DNA of 64,000 nt from assembly GCA_964509425.1 (NCBI GenBank), contig CAZDWZ010000005.1, forward strand, positions 310,001 to 374,000, read 5' to 3'. The notes beneath the pieces are model-generated. The model saw only the letters and a program-made list of their open reading frames with translations. It did no database searches and was not told where the DNA came from. The position numbers and the translations under genes are program-made. The stretch is from CAZDWZ01 sp964509425 (GTDB lineage: Bacteria > Bdellovibrionota_C > UBA2361 > SZUA-149 > CAZDWZ01). Of the stretch, positions 63,242-64,000 are shown one piece after another. Within the stretch, counting starts at the first letter, position 1. Every line of letters begins with the position of its first letter.

Positions 63242-64000
63242 GATTGGTACCTCCCAGGGTTCGTGTTGTGTTGAGGAAGATAGTCTGTAGCTTGTTCGGA
63301 CTCACACGAGATTGGCATCTTCCCCTTTTGCCAGTCGTGTGTTTTGCGAAGACGATCCTGCCGTTCGAAAGACTCCCTACCAACAACTTCGGGGTAAATA
63401 CCTCACGTCGTTGTTGTCGAGGTCGTTAGCCTCGATAAGGTATGTCCAGCACCGGGTAAATACCTCAGGTGCAAAAGCCTCGACATCGAGTGGCACGTTC
63501 GCGGTGGCTCATGGGGGGTAAATGCCTCACCCATATACCTGCCGCGCCTGTGTTCTCTGAAGCGAAAAACTTTCTTGGACTATTTGCCGGCGCTATCGGC
63601 GGATAAGGACTGGGTAAATGCCTCGGTCCTAGCGCGAATCTTCGGAATTCTATCAACCAGTACGATGGTCTCGCGGTCTCCACATCGTGAAAGCAAAAAA
63701 GCGATCAACATAGAGAACGCAAGATCATCGCGTTACAACCTTTCTCTACGTGGACTACCCAAATAAAAATTTCATGGGGTGTGAGTGGTGAGCCGCCGAC
63801 GCAGACACAGGTCGCGTCCGGAGAGCGTTCTCCACTCAGTACCCCGTAACAGATTTTGTTCTTGAGTTGGTTTGTGGGAATCGCTGCTCTAACAACAAGC
63901 TCCCACCACAACTATCTTAAAAAGGAATGTCGCTGTCTCAATGACATAACATTACTCACAATTTATGCACGAATTCGTCCCATTTCTCAACACGCTCAAG
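63242..64000. other. 759 bases without a gene, holding the constant-loop hairpin array
   Basis: From the divergent start of the exported coiled-coil gene to the window edge I find no convincing reading frame. The array at 63381-63630 is the main feature. A further stem, TCGAGG/CCTCGA (63417-63435), lies within it. The last 350 bases are A/T-richer and unremarkable. Confidence 0.5.
63381..63630 (+). repeat. Four hairpins with constant loop GGGTAAATRCCTC and unrelated stems
   Basis: The constant segment is at 63392-63405, 63454-63467, 63516-63529 and 63612-63624. Its flanks are complementary but different each time: CAACAAC/GTTGTTG (with inner CG/CG), GCACC/GGTGC, ATGGG/CCCAT and AGGACT/GGTCCT. 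The two sequence variants ATACC and ATGCC both let the inner GGTA pair (A-T or G-T). Spacing between copies is about 62, 62 and 96 bases. It could be a leader or decoy RNA, a protein-binding array, or DNA hairpin sites. Confidence 0.75.

Overview
The window comes from a Gram-negative bacterium. Supporting genes are a MacA/MacB tripartite efflux set with an outer-membrane lipoprotein, an AMIN-domain protein, Flp/Tad pilus proteins and many signal peptides. Secreted proteins carrying CNDGIDNDGDG-type and DxNDNGICD-type motifs recall Bdellovibrionota or Myxococcota, but no marker gene settles the phylum. A 100-N run at 46521-46620 shows that this is a scaffold, with the gap inside a tandem repeat.

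Layout. 1-2396: end of a PP2C-like phosphatase facing a response regulator/histidine kinase pair. 2516-5216: two convergent exported proteins. 5389-12497: one tight operon on the minus strand (DUF58, membrane transglutaminase, TPR protein, MoxR ATPase). 14157-28631: a single 4,824-residue gene, a membrane-linked coiled-coil giant that I cannot assign to a family. 28799-30624: a diacylglycerol-kinase-like enzyme translationally coupled to a stand-alone formyltransferase. 31051-32469: a conserved protein of unknown role. 34641-39495: MacA, MacB ATPase, MacB permease and outer-membrane factor. 39803-45248: prephenate-dehydratase-like protein, Gfo/Idh/MocA oxidoreductase, periplasmic binding protein and an exported protein. 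45594-51852: secreted proteins, one with a Cys/Asp repeat followed by a Hint (intein/hedgehog-type) domain. 52250-58659: CpaB, an AMIN protein, a TolB-like beta-propeller, two TadE-like pilins and a TadG-like von Willebrand protein.

Seven genes do not fit this background: 12942-13952(-), 32852-33598(+), 33763-34167(-), 40627-41604(+), 59080-59271(+), 59888-61294(+) and 62081-63241(-). They use strongly G/C-ending codons. They stand as singletons or a convergent pair and sit in unusually long non-coding DNA rich in inverted repeats. Their style (KDKDKEKDPLP linkers, short secreted lipoproteins and coiled coils) resembles planctomycete proteins. They may be transferred single-gene cassettes or an assembly artefact.

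The non-coding DNA carries several repeat families that look undescribed: (i) four hairpins at 63381-63630 with one constant loop, GGGTAAATRCCTC, on four unrelated stems; (ii) a three-copy element with terminal inverted repeats (12632, 45417, 54695), one copy interrupted by a REP-like hairpin that recurs at 53283; (iii) a two-copy double-hairpin element (34466, 51871); (iv) an 11-16 base box in inverted pairs flanking two of the G/C-rich genes. The best candidates for something new are the constant-loop hairpin array, the giant gene with its internal modules, and the cassette-like G/C-rich genes with their flanks.
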